In this document: positions 62,376 through 64,000 of the stretch, piece after piece
Numbering within the stretch: the stretch's first letter is position 1
How the letters are laid out: each line of letters begins with the position of its first letter
Assembly: GCF_011100465.1 (NCBI RefSeq)
Contig: NZ_CP049740.1
Span: forward strand, 1,093,501 to 1,157,500
Source of the DNA: Jeotgalibaca arthritidis
GTDB taxonomy: Bacteria; Bacillota; Bacilli; Lactobacillales; Aerococcaceae
DNA length: 64,000 nucleotides
Direction: 5' to 3'
The notes under the pieces: model-generated
What the model was told of the DNA's origin: nothing
What the model saw: the letters and a program-made list of their open reading frames with translations, nothing else
Databases searched by the model: none
Program-made: the position numbers and the translations under genes

Positions 62376-62394
62376 AAAAACAACTTAATATGAA

Positions 62395-63966
<1,572 letters not shown>

Positions 63967-64000
63967 TACTATATAGAAGAAAGAGTATGCTAAACTAGAA

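Overview
The window is low-GC Gram-positive (Firmicutes) DNA of a motile lactic-acid-bacterium type. Strong AGGAGG-type ribosome binding sites, A/T-rich intergenic DNA, a seryl T-box, PTS sugar uptake, a D-aspartate-ligase-like ATP-grasp protein, an Rgg/MutR regulator and flagellar genes together fit order Lactobacillales, most plausibly a Carnobacteriaceae- or Enterococcaceae-like genus. The genus is inferred, not proven. The right side is the conserved origin-proximal neighbourhood known from Bacillus and relatives (mnmE-mnmG ... rsmG-parA-parB-DUF951-ychF ... guaB ... dacA-serS), so the window probably lies close to oriC, although dnaA and oriC are not in it.

Layout. 1-5.4 kb: 3' end of a flagellar operon (flhA, fliA, two rod/hook genes) running into an FtsE-like ATPase and an ATP-grasp ligase. 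5.4-10.2 kb: a NERD nuclease-like gene and a trehalose PTS/hydrolase operon whose EIIB domain carries an in-frame stop. 10.2-21.8 kb: accessory and decaying DNA: chemoreceptor fragment, GerMN lipoprotein, yeiH with a divergent LysR gene, exonuclease III, a MutS-like gene split by an IS30 element, an IS3 element and the wreck of a bacteriocin locus. 21.8-24.8 kb: MATE pump, TreR (unlinked regulator for the 6.6 kb operon), YaaA. 25-28.4 kb: mnmE-mnmG. 28.5-52.1 kb: a block of about 24 kb separating mnmG from rsmG, with a cation antiporter, an aldo/keto reductase, an Rgg-ABC-micropeptide operon, a four-gene ABC/lipoprotein operon, an MsbA-like exporter, ISL3 and IS3 elements, a GPH sugar transporter, an HTH/membrane pair and a DUF1538-triple-PII operon. 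52.1-64 kb: rsmG, parAB, DUF951, ychF, DUF1129, guaB, a VanRS-like two-component system, dacA and T-box-controlled serS.

Special features. Four intergenic sites each carry exactly three tandem hairpins of about 40 nt with site- or family-specific arms (6.3, 10.9, 29.6 and 48.7 kb). Two families of longer structured dispersed repeats occur at 12.3, 45.9 and 58.5-58.9 kb. Three neighbouring housekeeping or transport genes (mnmE, the cation antiporter, parA) have a terminator-like hairpin in the 5' leader; for the first two a good promoter precedes it.

Best candidates for an undescribed system: (i) the Rgg regulator divergent from an ABC transporter operon that ends in two tandem 17- and 18-residue hydrophobic peptides, each with a near-perfect ribosome binding site; (ii) the translationally overlapping pair of an internally duplicated DUF1538 membrane protein and a protein made of three PII-like domains; (iii) the triple-hairpin arrays.
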